Part shown: positions 50,501 through 53,483 of the stretch, in pieces
Layout: every line of letters begins with the position of its first letter
Position numbering within the stretch: position 1 is the first letter of the stretch
Source of the DNA: Tubulanus polymorphus
Lineage: Eukaryota > Nemertea > Palaeonemertea > Tubulaniformes > Tubulanidae
DNA length: 64,000 nt
Reading direction: 5' to 3'
NCBI RefSeq assembly: GCF_964204645.1
Contig: NC_134033.1
Span: 7,228,231 to 7,292,230, forward strand
Position numbers and translations under genes: made by a program
The notes under the pieces: model-generated
What the model saw: the letters and a program-made list of their open reading frames with translations, nothing else
Told to the model about the DNA's origin: nothing
The model's database searches: none

Positions 50501-53483
50501 ATTACTTAGGCCTAATATAGGAAAATGAAAATTTTTCTTATATTGCACCGAGTTAAGCAGTTATACAACTTGACCGGATCCGACTTAGGCAGAGTTTACT
50601 GTCCTTGAATTTAAAAGTTTGTGTAAAGATACTAATGACGCCAACCAGCGGTGACTATAATCCCTGCGCTCAGTTCCATTGCAGCTGAGTTTAGGTTGGC
50701 ATACCTCAGGCGGGAGTAGAATGTGGGCAACTAGCCGGATACGGCTTGCGACGAATCGGTGGGAGTCGGAAGCCGACTTATGTCGAACGAATATGACGAC
50801 AACCGGTGGCTTATCATAGGCCACTTATTGTCGCTTACCACTGATAAGTCCAGTTTTGTCGGTAAGCATAAAGTCACTTGTGGACAGAAACCAGCCTTAA
50901 GCCTTTCGTTACGTGGTAGGGCATACACAGTCTCCGGTGACCCAAACTTTATCAGACCGGGTCTATTTTGATTTCACAGAAACGCATGTAGCCTTGCAAA
51001 AATAACGGCAATTTGCTTCAATTTTGGTAGGCCCCCTATATTTTCGATTATTTCACAAAAACACTAGACGTATCGGCCCCACTCCGCGGGATTTACGCGA
51101 AGCAGCAGAACACAAACACGGCCATTCTCTCAATTTTCAATGATAGAAATCGTGTGTGTATTTCAATTATTTCGGCTGTTAGGGTTTAAGGGCACAATAT
51201 AAGTTGATGATGTGATATGGCGATGTTAATTAATGATAATTCCGCAGTGAAGCTAGTCACGAACGGTGCCGATTGAGTGTACAGCTGCCAAAAACACTGA
51301 AATGTGCGTAGTTGCGTAACTATTTGCAATGAATTGCAGACGAAACATGAAGCCTTAACGGCCGTTAAAAAAAAAATTATACCAATCGCAATTGTAAAAT
51401 AACTAGGGGTCCAAGGACACCATGCCCACTTGGGAAGTGGTTCCAAATGCTCAACAATCTAACAATTTCAATATTCAACACCCCCTGGTGACCAAATACA
51501 GAATCCAATGACCTTGAAACTCACCACAATCATAGAACATGTCAGCAGCTACGATTTTGTAATTGATTGTGATAACAAAATATGCCTCGTTACCACTTTA
51601 ATATGGAAACACTAAGTTATTCTACTATTCAACACCCCCTGGTGACCGTATTCAAAACCCAATGACCTTGAAACTCACCACAATCATAGAAAATGTCATG
51701 AACTATAACTTTGTAATTGATCATGGTAACAAAATATGCCTAGGTACCAATATAATAAGGAAATACTAAGTTATTCTACTATTCAACGCCCCCTGGTGAC
51801 CATATAGAATAACTAATGGCCTTAACACTTGCCACAATCGTAGATGATGTCATGAGCTACAACTTTCCAATTGATTGTGGTTACAAAATAAGCATTGATA
51901 CGAATATAATATAGAAATACTAAGATATTGCATTATTCAACGCCCCCTGGTGGCCATATACAAAAACCAATGACCTTGAAACTCACCACAATCATAGAAC
52001 ACGTTATGAGCTACAACTTTCTAAATGATTGTGGTAACAAAATACGCTTAGGTATCAATATAATGTGGAAAAACTTTTTCCCACTTACGAATGAGTACTG
52101 GTGACACCAAGATGGCCGCCAATTGCGTCATAATTGGCTGATGAAAAATACCTGTCTCAGGTATAAAACATCCCTTTCCAAAGAATAACCATCACAAATT
52201 GCAATGAGAAATGATAAACCAGTAGGAAGCTACAGGACTCAGAATTTGGGCCAAAATTAACATTTTTGGGCACTAAAAAGGTCATAGGACAGCCATCTTG
52301 AGTCCGATCGACCCAATTTTTGTTATGCTGATGGGCCCTGGGGGAATTCACATATATCCGAAAGATCAAGGTAATTGATCAATGCGTCTTCAAAATTTCC
52401 CTCAAAAAGTTCAAAAATGTGTAAAAAGTGCTGATTTTGGCGAACAACAATGGCTGCCAGTCGGCCATCTTGAATCTGACAGGGCCAGTTTTTGGGCTGA
52501 AGATGTGTCTAGGGTAGATACATGTGTAACCCAAATATCAAGACATTACCTTGAAGCGTCTTCAAAACTTCCCAAAATAACTGGATTCCGTCTACGAACG
52601 GACGGCGGACGAAAAGTGAACGCAATAGCCCGCTGGGACTAAAGTCCCAAGTGGGCTAAAAATGAGATAGAACCTAAGTTAAAATTCTGGCCATTTCTAA
52701 AATGTTATTGATTATTATTAATAATTTTTAGTCAGTGCGGAACGTTTCGTTTTCCAACAATAATGAGGGGTGGTAGGTAGTCATGCAATTCAAGTCATCA
52801 TTTATTACACGTTACTTCCGTGTTGTTGAAAATCTCGCGAGTCCTGGACCAAACCCCATTGAACAATGTGATCTGTGTGCTGGCCACAAATGCACACAGA
52901 TCACACTACACTACCCATTACACACTCCAGTACCCACAGCTTTCATATATCCATCCAAATATTTAGTGGCTTTCTTCCTGGTTCCGAATTCTATGAAACT
53001 TTCAGATTGTAAAATAGATACTATACGCCACCTCTGATGAAAAAATCAGATCTCAGGACCATCTAGATAAAAAGTGTGTCACCAGTTTTACTGAAAATTT
53101 TCGCGATAGGCAAATGCATTGGAAGCATGACGTCATCAGCTAGTGATAGCAAAAGCGAACCATAGGTTCGCTAAAAAGTGAACGCGATTAGTCTGCACTA
53201 TAAGCTAAGCCCCTAGTAGGCTAAAAATGGCCTACAAAGTTAGACCCTACTGTCTCACAATTTTTTCTCCTACAATTTTCCTCCAGGTGGCCCTTATCGT
53301 TTAATGACTTCTACTTCATACCAGTCTATAGATACTACCAACCCCACTCATGCTATAATAGGCCTAGGCTTATCAATCAATAATTAAATCAATTATTTAT
53401 TACCTGGTGCCTTGTTTCTTTTGGTCACCATCAGAATTAACTTGCTCACTAACCGCCGCTGCGTTATCCCCAGAACTTGCCAT
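8060..53483 (-). CDS. Beta-arrestin gene, N-terminal seven coding exons (partial)
   Basis: Exons in transcription order: 53404-53483, 23405-23435, 16469-16529, 12351-12592, 11741-11800, 11427-11494, 8060-8195. All introns are GT-AG and the exons add to 678 nt, exactly 226 codons. Arrestins bind phosphorylated, active GPCRs at the plasma membrane, block G-protein coupling and recruit clathrin adaptors. Diagnostic blocks are [10 protein letters not shown] (28-37), [10 protein letters not shown] (about 40-49), [13 protein letters not shown] (62-74), [50 protein letters not shown] (about 147-166) and [15 protein letters not shown] (from 182). The Arg in NSVR (about residue 185) matches the polar-core phosphate sensor. 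The 31-nt VFKK exon and the split before DGVV match what I recall of vertebrate arrestin genes. The C-domain, clathrin and AP2 motifs are expected left of the window. The LTFRKDLF block favours beta-arrestin over insect visual arrestin. Confidence 0.93.
8506..8536. repeat. (TA)n microsatellite
   Basis: About 15 uninterrupted TA dinucleotides. Confidence 0.95.
8668..9545 (+). mobile_element. Helentron-like element, family B copy 2
   Basis: It has the head GAGCCCCAAGGGGCACTATG (lacking the AACA start), the family B body and the tail hairpin GGGCTCAGCCTACGGCTGGCC followed by TAAAAA. The body is about 0.88 kb and closely follows the copy at 17,006 with scattered indels. Minus-strand frames inside it are not genes. 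It lies in an arrestin intron. Confidence 0.6.
9546..11218. other. Intronic sequence with a low-complexity tract
   Basis: From about 10,005 to 10,480 the plus strand is a T-rich run of ATT/TTATTATCA motifs, which creates an artefactual long Leu/Phe/Ile-rich frame. The rest of the intron shows no assigned gene or repeat. Confidence 0.5.
11219..11377. mobile_element. 159-bp MITE, GGGGTCRTTC termini, copy 1
   Basis: The left end GGGGTCGTTCCTTTATTATG and the right end TACGTAACAAATGAATGACC are inverted repeats of about 26 bp. A second copy of almost the same length is at 24,137. The middle is G-rich (GGAGTGGGAGGGG). The superfamily is not certain. Confidence 0.65.
11427..11494 (-). CDS. Arrestin exon 6
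   Basis: Acceptor TTTTTTTCAG|CCATGC and donor ATAAAAG|GTAAATC. It encodes [14 protein letters not shown]...KPHK plus two bases of an Arg codon (68 nt, phase 0 to phase 2), which fits the single base that opens exon 7. The plus-strand frame across it is antisense and not a gene. Confidence 0.92.
11741..11800 (-). CDS. Arrestin exon 5
   Basis: Acceptor TTCTTTCAG|TTACCTCC and donor GGCAAG|GTATAGT. Its 60 nt encode [20 protein letters not shown], the conserved VTLQP..GDTGK strand. Both borders are phase 0. The flanking introns (246 and 550 bp) are the shortest in the gene. Confidence 0.92.
12351..12592 (-). CDS. Arrestin exon 4
   Basis: Acceptor CCACCAATAG|ATGGCG and donor TTTGAT|GTAAGTG. The 242 nt complete the split Asp codon (G|AT) and then encode 80 residues, from [14 protein letters not shown] through [12 protein letters not shown] to [13 protein letters not shown]. 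This is the longest arrestin exon here and the one that identifies the family. Confidence 0.95.
12760..13175 (-). pseudogene. LINE relic, C-terminal end of a non-LTR reverse transcriptase ORF
   Basis: On the minus strand the pieces [23 protein letters not shown] and [13 protein letters not shown] are visible. R-C..H.LPIE.GR..N.PR..R.C..C...IGDEYHFL..C is typical of the C-terminal zinc-knuckle region of CR1/Jockey-like LINE ORF2. The upstream polymerase domain is absent, so this is a 5'-truncated copy in arrestin intron 3. Confidence 0.65.
13176..13608. other. No feature recognised
   Basis: Intronic sequence with no repeat or coding region that I can assign. Confidence 0.3.
13617..14041. mobile_element. 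hAT-like MITE with 8-bp target duplication
   Basis: The termini are AGGGGCGGATACAAGGGG and, inverted at the right, GGGGTGGATCTAGGG. The flanks are TGGGACCT (13609-13616) and TGGGACCA (14042-14049), seven of eight bases identical. AGGGGCGGATC termini with an 8-bp duplication fit non-autonomous hAT elements. Partial relatives lie at 48,171 and 60,430. No transposase is present. Confidence 0.6.
14050..16021. other. Arrestin intron sequence, nothing assigned
   Basis: AT-rich. A GGGACCAACGGTCCTGTGC stem (about 14,356) resembles the heads of the Helentron-like families, but no matching tail was found. Confidence 0.3.
16022..16170 (+). pseudogene. Decayed copy of the candidate first exon at 39,220
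   Basis: It follows 39,211-39,375 closely (CATGTCTTCAATCGCATC, TTGGCTCAATGCCAAC, AAAGGTAAACCAAA) but has ATA where that copy has ATG, two small deletions and changes that break the frame. It is probably a duplicated promoter-exon segment or part of a repeat that spread both copies. Confidence 0.5.
16469..16529 (-). CDS. Arrestin exon 3
   Basis: Acceptor TTATTTTTCAG|ATCACTG and donor CCTATAG|GTAAGTCT. The 61 nt encode [20 protein letters not shown] and one base of the following Asp. It starts in phase 0, matching the microexon upstream, and ends in phase 1, matching exon 4. Confidence 0.93.
16748..16990. repeat. Left arm of a large interrupted inverted repeat
   Basis: 16748-16880 is matched in reverse complement at 20,112-20,190 (GGGATATCGACA, TTTGATGGCGC, CAGTCAGAACCGG) and at 19,634-19,695 (GGAACCTAAATC, CATTTGCAAT). 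16881-16980 is matched at 18,190-18,320 (GTCACGC, TAATCCTTTAA, GATAAAACCTCACT). Confidence 0.7.
17006..17900 (+). mobile_element. Helentron-like element, family B copy 3
   Basis: Head AACAAGAGCCCCAAGGGGC, full body, and tail GGCTCAGCCTTCGGATGGCC. It is the best preserved family B copy and shows the uninterrupted site (GATTTAAGAAAAAACTATTT, 17416-17435) corresponding to the MITE insertion in copy 4. Frames of 127 and 131 codons on opposite strands across it are not shared in frame by the other copies and are treated as chance. Confidence 0.65.
18190..18320. repeat. Right arm of the large inverted repeat, segment 1
   Basis: Reverse complement of about 16,881-16,980. It is followed directly by the family A insertion that separates it from segment 2. 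Confidence 0.65.
18329..18595 (+). mobile_element. Helentron-like element, family A copy 2 (3' truncated)
   Basis: It matches 1,453-1,720 nearly base for base (AACAAGAGGCCCACGGGCCT, ACGCAGTAGAAGAAGATTGA, GTGTAGGCATCGTGCT) and then stops. The tandem repeat and the tail hairpin are absent. Confidence 0.7.
18830..19627. repeat. 0.8-kb duplicated segment, copy 1
   Basis: Near-identical to 39,693-40,495 over its whole length, from TAACGGAATCTATCATCATG to GCAAGCATGCAAGCCCATG. Within it CAATTCAATTC and GAATTGAATTG lie as an inverted pair near 19,127 and 19,346. No coding region is recognised. Copies in two introns of one gene suggest an interspersed repeat rather than a local duplication. Confidence 0.75.
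19634..19700. repeat. Right arm of the large inverted repeat, segment 2
   Basis: Reverse complement of about 16,818-16,880 (CTTGAAG, GAGAGATTTT, ATTGCAAATGAA, GATTTAGGTTCC). Confidence 0.6.
20112..20190. repeat. Right arm of the large inverted repeat, segment 3
   Basis: Reverse complement of about 16,748-16,824 (CCGGTTCTGACT, GGCGCCATCAAA, TGTCGATATCCCG). About 0.4 kb of unrelated sequence separates it from segment 2. Confidence 0.65.
20191..20658. other. No feature recognised
   Basis: It contains a 15-bp local duplication (AACATCTAAATAAGA, about 20,287-20,316) and a diverged block of the 'ATGAAAGTCTATCAAGAATTCCA...TGGCCATA' type seen at 3.0 kb. Nothing else is assigned. Confidence 0.3.
20659..20750. 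repeat. Left arm of a 92-bp inverted repeat
   Basis: Reverse complement of 21,271-21,362 with few mismatches (GAAAAATAGTTAAATTTCTA, CTAGAAAATTCAATTTAAT). The two arms enclose the Penelope-like relic. Confidence 0.75.
20840..21215 (-). pseudogene. Penelope-like retroelement relic
   Basis: On the minus strand 21,206-21,112 reads [18 protein letters not shown] then EGLIIPL, resembling the R..H..DV part of a GIY-YIG endonuclease as found at the C-terminus of Penelope-like proteins. Further on (20,893-20,851) comes CTGATGATGGCTAAC...GAAACGTCG, a motif typical of Penelope-like ends, where hammerhead ribozyme cores CTGATGA...GAAAC are known. The reverse transcriptase is missing and stops occur. The family call is moderate. 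Confidence 0.45.
21271..21362. repeat. Right arm of a 92-bp inverted repeat
   Basis: Pairs with 20,659-20,750. See that entry. Confidence 0.75.
21366..21640. repeat. Direct duplication, about 120-bp unit
   Basis: The block starting AATATTCAGCGAGTC at about 21,366 and ending AGTGAGTTTACTGT recurs at about 21,521-21,634 with few differences. The unit offset is about 157 bp. Confidence 0.75.
21717..23274 (+). mobile_element. Helentron-like element, family B copy 4, with nested MITE
   Basis: The head AACAAGAGCCCC is followed by GATGAGCGCAATGACCAGC, so the partner arm of the head stem has decayed. The tail is GGCTCAGCCTATGGCTGGCC then TAAAAA. A 0.7-kb MITE lies in the middle (22,085-22,784). Confidence 0.6.
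22085..22784. mobile_element. MULE-like MITE, long TIRs, 9-bp target duplication
   Basis: The left end GCAAAAACCGTAAAGTTTCT and its inverted partner at the right (ACTTTACGGTTTTTGC) belong to imperfect TIRs of roughly 100 bp that also share CGCATGCGCATTAGT and CACTACATGTG. The flanks are AAGAAAAAG at 22,076-22,084 and 22,785-22,793. The corresponding region of sister copies (about 6,961, 9,071 and 17,420) shows the single AAGAAAAA-type site. Long TIRs and a 9-bp duplication fit Mutator-like elements. No transposase is present. Confidence 0.7.
23405..23435 (-). CDS. Arrestin exon 2 (31-nt microexon)
   Basis: Acceptor CTTTACAG|AGTATTC and donor GGAAAG|GTAAGTT. The first base completes the Arg codon opened by the first exon (AG|A), then [10 protein letters not shown] follows in full. 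Position, length and phase match the equivalent small exon I recall in vertebrate arrestin genes. It is too short to be found by ORF length. Confidence 0.93.
23436..24136. other. Arrestin intron 1, no feature recognised
   Basis: No gene or repeat that I can assign. Confidence 0.3.
24137..24293. mobile_element. 157-bp MITE, GGGGTCRTTC termini, copy 2
   Basis: Same family as 11,219-11,377: TCATTCATTTATTACGTATG at the left and TACGTAATAAATGAATGAT at the right, with the shared middle GGGGAGGGGGAGGGGTCAGTG and TTTTGCGTGCAGAGGGG. Confidence 0.7.
24486..24516. repeat. Hairpin tail of a family D element
   Basis: AGGGTTTTCTGC and GCAGAAAACCTT form a near-perfect stem with an AGAT loop, followed by ATTGGAATTAT. 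Related hairpins lie at 29,428 and 29,476. Confidence 0.6.
24692..25240 (+). pseudogene. LINE reverse transcriptase relic with a family D head
   Basis: At 24,692 ATATAGCTGCAAAGCAGCGA opens a family D-type head. From about 24,745 the plus strand reads [20 protein letters not shown], then [10 protein letters not shown], then [11 protein letters not shown], the GRST..QLL and DF.KAFD blocks (catalytic block A) of a CR1/Jockey-like reverse transcriptase. The palm continues past stops and shifts (LLNK..., SLKWL). It is a dead fragment. Confidence 0.65.
25240..25910. repeat. Degenerate TTCGAA/GAACAAA-rich tract
   Basis: Short motifs such as TTTTGTTCGAA, TGAAAACAATT, GTTCGATTGAACG and CTGACAAGAAAAT recur irregularly on both strands. 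This leaves three overlapping minus-strand frames rich in F, S, N, K and Q that are composition effects. I see no fixed period. It may be an old satellite or a palindrome-rich repeat. Confidence 0.5.
25935..26218. repeat. GC-rich block with TTGCGACGC/GCGTCGCAA motifs
   Basis: It is sharply more GC-rich than its surroundings. TTGCGACGC (25,961), GCGTCGCAA (25,980), GTTGCGTCGCG (26,085), CGTCGCAAGGG (26,152) and TTGCGACGCAA (26,184) lie in both orientations, suggesting an inverted-repeat MITE. Frames on both strands across it are chance. Confidence 0.45.
26219..27155. other. No gene recognised; several TAGGCCTA palindromes
   Basis: Four TAGGCCTA octamers occur at about 26,472, 26,502, 26,627 and 26,826. 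No coding region or transposon end is assigned. Confidence 0.35.
27620..28341 (+). pseudogene. Broken coding region, family not recognised
   Basis: A 98-codon frame (27,620-27,916) ends at a TAA, after which the same frame stays open ([18 protein letters not shown]) to a second stop, then [20 protein letters not shown]. After a shift near 28,055 another frame runs to TGA at 28,341 (motifs [40 protein letters not shown]). Continuity across two stops and one shift suggests one decayed gene of at least 240 codons. The codons are less AT-biased than the flanks. I do not recognise the family. Its place inside a hairpin-ended element suggests a transposon protein. Confidence 0.4.
28379..28735. repeat. 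Tandem duplication, about 190-bp unit
   Basis: The block with CAGYCCCTTAC, AACTACT, AGGCTTTCCA, CTATTCTAGGCG, AAGCTAGG and GATGATCATTGCTT appears at about 28,379-28,530 and again at about 28,570-28,735. Confidence 0.75.
29476..29512. repeat. Second family D hairpin
   Basis: TAGGGTTTTCTGT and ACAGAAAACCCTA form a perfect stem with loop GAAGAA, followed by ATTA. It resembles a hairpin next to a CTAA-type element end. Confidence 0.6.
29513..31457. other. Arrestin intron 1, nothing recognised
   Basis: No transposon end or conserved exon found. A 60-codon plus frame from ATG 30,368 ends with [18 protein letters not shown]. It is too short and isolated to call. Confidence 0.3.
31458..33468 (+). 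mobile_element. Helentron-like element, family C copy 2, with nested insertion
   Basis: Head AGGTCCAGGGACCCCATGCCC, internal CCCCTGGTGACCATAT blocks, and tail GCTCACTGGGATTTAAGTCAC then AAGTGGGCTAAAAA. GCCCACTTGGGA in the head (31,476-31,487) pairs with TCACAAGTGGGC in the tail (33,452-33,463) with one mismatch. A 756-bp element interrupts it at 32,582. Confidence 0.65.
32582..33337. mobile_element. 756-bp TIR element with 6-bp target duplication (TAAATA)
   Basis: The termini CAGGGTTCATTGTGTCACTG and, inverted at the right, CAGGGTTCGTCGCGGGCAGTG are imperfect TIRs, and TTCACTGCTATTCACTGC repeats occur near both ends. TAAATA flanks both sides (32,576-32,581 and 33,338-33,343), and the family C copy at 51,405 shows the corresponding uninterrupted sequence. 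A 130-codon minus frame inside has no recognisable domain. CAGGG termini suggest hAT, but a 6-bp duplication does not, so the superfamily is open. Confidence 0.7.
33469..35039. other. No feature recognised
   Basis: AT-rich intronic sequence. The 100-codon plus frame at 34,717-35,019 is rich in F, I and K, overlaps the end of the LINE relic on the other strand and shows no known domain. Confidence 0.3.
35040..35640 (-). pseudogene. LINE relic, 3' part of a CR1/L2-like ORF2
   Basis: On the minus strand YYHLRNI-type sequence ([15 protein letters not shown]), then [38 protein letters not shown], then after breaks [38 protein letters not shown] and [12 protein letters not shown]. This is the standard order of the thumb and C-terminal region of CR1/L2-type LINE proteins. 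Stops and shifts separate the blocks. Confidence 0.75.
35641..36061. other. Intronic sequence with two hairpin heads
   Basis: AAAGGACCAATGGTCCAGTG (about 35,925) and AAAGGTCCAATGGCCCTGTG (about 36,040) are short stems like the heads of the Helentron-like families, with paired arms changed together in the first. No tails were found. Confidence 0.4.
36062..36190. repeat. Tandem duplication, 65-bp unit, two near-identical copies
   Basis: The block from CACTATTAAATCATTGAGTG to ATATAGATTAATTTGG recurs immediately with about two differences, suggesting a recent duplication. Confidence 0.85.
36191..36969. other. No gene called; promoter-like block near 36,700
   Basis: About 36,735-36,790 (CCCGGAATTTCCCG, ACAGCCAATCACATTC with a CCAAT box) resembles about 39,130-39,165 upstream of the candidate exon at 39,220. 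An ATG in good context (36,894) opens MATLPGRIE before a family C repeat takes over. Evidence is too thin for a gene. Confidence 0.3.
36970..37393 (+). mobile_element. Helentron-like element, family C copy 3 (3' truncated)
   Basis: Head GGGGTCCAGGGACACCATGC, GCCCACTTGGGA at 36,988-36,999, and two internal units. It breaks off after CCATACAGTATAACTAATG and has no tail hairpin. Confidence 0.7.
37394..39219. other. No gene recognised
   Basis: It contains a TGACGTCA palindrome (38,010-38,017) and, at its right end, CGCCGGAATTCCC and CCAATCACATTCGCTCATAG ahead of the candidate exon. Nothing else is assigned. Confidence 0.3.
39220..39367 (+). CDS. Candidate first coding exon, family unknown
   Basis: The ATG at 39,220 (TTGACCATGTC) opens 49 codons, beginning [15 protein letters not shown] and ending [14 protein letters not shown], to a donor AAAG|GTAAAC in phase 1. 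The peptide is basic and soluble-looking and I do not recognise it. A CCAAT box (about 39,153) lies upstream. A decayed copy at 16,022-16,170 shares the donor but not the ATG, so this may be a repeated promoter-exon module. Exons 2 and 3 of the PHD gene downstream on the same strand accept phase 1, so it could be an alternative first exon for that gene. Transcript evidence is lacking. Confidence 0.35.
39587..39692. mobile_element. Partial MITE, GCAGCGATCACACAAGC terminus
   Basis: The terminus GCAGCGATCACACAAGCATT is the inverted form of the right end of the 99-bp MITE at 47,845. The block holds TTTGGCCCGGGCCAAATTTGG. Its right side runs into the 0.8-kb duplicated segment. Confidence 0.5.
39693..40495. 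repeat. 0.8-kb duplicated segment, copy 2
   Basis: Partner of 18,830-19,627, same orientation, collinear, with small indels only. No coding region. Confidence 0.75.
40980..41095. repeat. Left arm of an inverted repeat flanking the PHD gene
   Basis: It contains ATAGGCTTATGAGTCCCTGG, CAGTTTATCA and CTGGACACATCAATCCATGA, found inverted at about 44,020-44,135. The arms lie either side of the three-exon gene. The spacing is 2.9 kb. Confidence 0.6.
41107..41380 (+). repeat. LTR-like segment, copy 1
   Basis: Aligns with 50,140-50,465 (CTATCTGCYCATTTGTT, GCTCAGACA, CCTGTCACATGTCT, ACCAAGTGYGTC, TCATCTTCAACT). The end pattern, a polyadenylation-like AATAAA in copy 2 followed by TCGTCAACT and a C-T-rich end, resembles the 3' part of Ty3-type LTRs. 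It lies just upstream of the PHD gene start codon. The LTR call is inference. Confidence 0.4.
41442..42155 (+). CDS. Small PHD-finger protein gene, three exons
   Basis: Exons 41442-41685, 41773-41928 and 42022-42155 join in frame (534 nt, 177 aa plus stop), all borders GT-AG and phase 1. The start ACACCATGGCG has a strong context. Residues 33-79 form a PHD zinc finger, C-x1-C-x9-C-x4-C-x5-H-x2-C-x16-C-x2-C, with the Trp two residues before the His (WYH). The N-terminus is acidic ([10 protein letters not shown]) and exon 2 encodes a basic Ser/Lys/Arg-rich linker ([18 protein letters not shown]) that may act as a nuclear signal. PHD fingers usually read histone H3 tails, so a chromatin role is likely but inferred. 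The last exon ends at the first stop; a longer isoform could splice on. It lies in arrestin intron 1, opposite strand. A domesticated transposon origin is possible, since PHD fingers also occur in CR1-type ORF1 proteins. Confidence 0.7.
42156..42569. other. 3' flank of the PHD gene
   Basis: AT-rich, probably the 3' UTR and beyond. No clear polyadenylation site can be chosen. Confidence 0.3.
42570..42990 (-). promoter_or_regulatory. GC-richer block with NRF1-like sites and a minus-strand donor
   Basis: CTGCGCATGT (42,713), GTGCGCATGTTG (42,754) and ATGCGCATAT (42,979) resemble NRF1 sites. On the minus strand CTACATCG|GTAAGTTTATT (about 42,584) is a strong donor. Together they could be a promoter with a non-coding first exon reading leftward, possibly a further arrestin 5' end. 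No coding sequence is claimed. Confidence 0.25.
42991..44019. other. No gene recognised
   Basis: A (GT)n-rich run GTGTGTGTGTGCGTGCGTGT (about 43,793) and, at 43,715-43,765, GGCCCGGTCCCACTTGGACC and CGTTCACACACGTTAAGAAT, similar to MITE ends in this window. Nothing else is assigned. Confidence 0.3.
44020..44135. repeat. Right arm of the inverted repeat flanking the PHD gene
   Basis: Reverse complement of 40,980-41,095 with about 15% difference by eye (TAGAATCTATCATAGATTGA, TGTGTCCAGATAAGTGATAA, AGGGACTCATAAGTCTATCA). Confidence 0.6.
44136..46850. other. Arrestin intron 1, nothing firm
   Basis: A head-like stem AACAAAAGGCCCATGGGCCT (about 45,279) starts what may be a truncated Helentron-like copy. 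Frames at 44,562, 45,425 and 45,550 (minus) show no known domain. Confidence 0.3.
46851..47050 (-). CDS. Arrestin alternative first exon 1b (candidate)
   Basis: On the minus strand the ATG at 47,050 opens 66 codons plus two bases and ends at a donor GCTACCAG|GTATGTTAA in phase 2. Exon 1a ends with the same bases, ACCAG|GT, in the same phase, so both would supply the Arg before VFKK. The encoded segment is acidic then strongly basic ([16 protein letters not shown]), with no signal peptide or membrane helix. It could lengthen the arrestin N-terminus by about 40 residues over exon 1a. The strand, phase and a shared downstream acceptor are what support it. It could instead belong to an unrelated nested gene. 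Confidence 0.5.
47051..47752. other. Upstream of exon 1b; (TA)n run
   Basis: Possible 5' flank of exon 1b. ATATATATATATAT lies at about 47,595. No other feature. Confidence 0.3.
47845..47943. mobile_element. 99-bp MITE with GCTGCGATCACAC termini
   Basis: The left GCTGCGATCACACTGAG and right CTTGTGTGATCGCGGC are inverted repeats. Inside are two inverted TTTGGCCC/GGGCCAAA blocks, so almost the whole element can fold on itself. A related end is at 39,587. Confidence 0.65.
48171..48472. mobile_element. hAT-like MITE, left end truncated
   Basis: The right end CTCTAGATCCACCCCTG matches the ends at 14,041 and 60,667. The left side starts inside the terminus at ATCTAGGGAGGGGGCCC, then GGCCCGGGCCCCCTCCCTCC. 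A poly-C run (about 48,437) precedes the right end. Confidence 0.5.
48806..50601. mobile_element. 1.8-kb Tigger-like element, second family
   Basis: The left terminus CAGTAAACTCCGCCTAAGTC and, inverted at the right, CAGTAAACTCTGCCTAAGTC are near-perfect TIRs continuing with GGATC. TA precedes the left end, while TC follows the right end where TA is expected. The design matches the element at 77 with a different sequence. No transposase frame is visible. The LTR-like segment at 50,140 lies inside it. Confidence 0.6.
50140..50465 (+). repeat. LTR-like segment, copy 2
   Basis: Partner of 41,107-41,380. CAGACACTTTCGTGAAGTCA, then AATAAATATTATCGTCAACT and CGTCATCTATAA, give it the look of an R/U5 region. 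No internal retrotransposon sequence follows. Confidence 0.4.
50602..51404. other. No gene recognised
   Basis: Somewhat GC-richer from 50,700 to 50,980, with chance frames on both strands. No transposon end is assigned. Confidence 0.3.
51405..52664 (+). mobile_element. Helentron-like element, family C copy 4 (most complete)
   Basis: Head AGGGGTCCAAGGACACCATG, five internal blocks with CCCCTGGTGACCATAT, a GACGGCGGACGAAAAGTGAACG tract, and tail GCCCGCTGGGACTAAAGTCC then CAAGTGGGCTAAAAA. Head GCCCACTTGGGA (51,424-51,435) is the perfect inverted partner of tail TCCCAAGTGGGC (52,645-52,656). The copy is 1.26 kb, uninterrupted, and encodes no protein. Confidence 0.7.
52665..53403. other. Arrestin intron 1, no gene recognised
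   Basis: A TGACGTCA palindrome lies at 53,128-53,135, and a short repeat-tail-like sequence AAAGTGAACGCGATTAG... ends near 53,227. Nothing else. Confidence 0.3.
53404..53483 (-). CDS. Arrestin first coding exon 1a
   Basis: The ATG at 53,483 (minus strand GGAAAATGGC, good context) opens [20 protein letters not shown] then QKKQGT plus two bases, ending at donor CACCAG|GTAATAAA. The GT-R before VFKK is the normal arrestin N-terminus, here preceded by an acidic, Ser/Ala-rich extension. The exon is 80 nt, phase 2 at its end. The intron to the microexon is about 30 kb. Confidence 0.85.
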
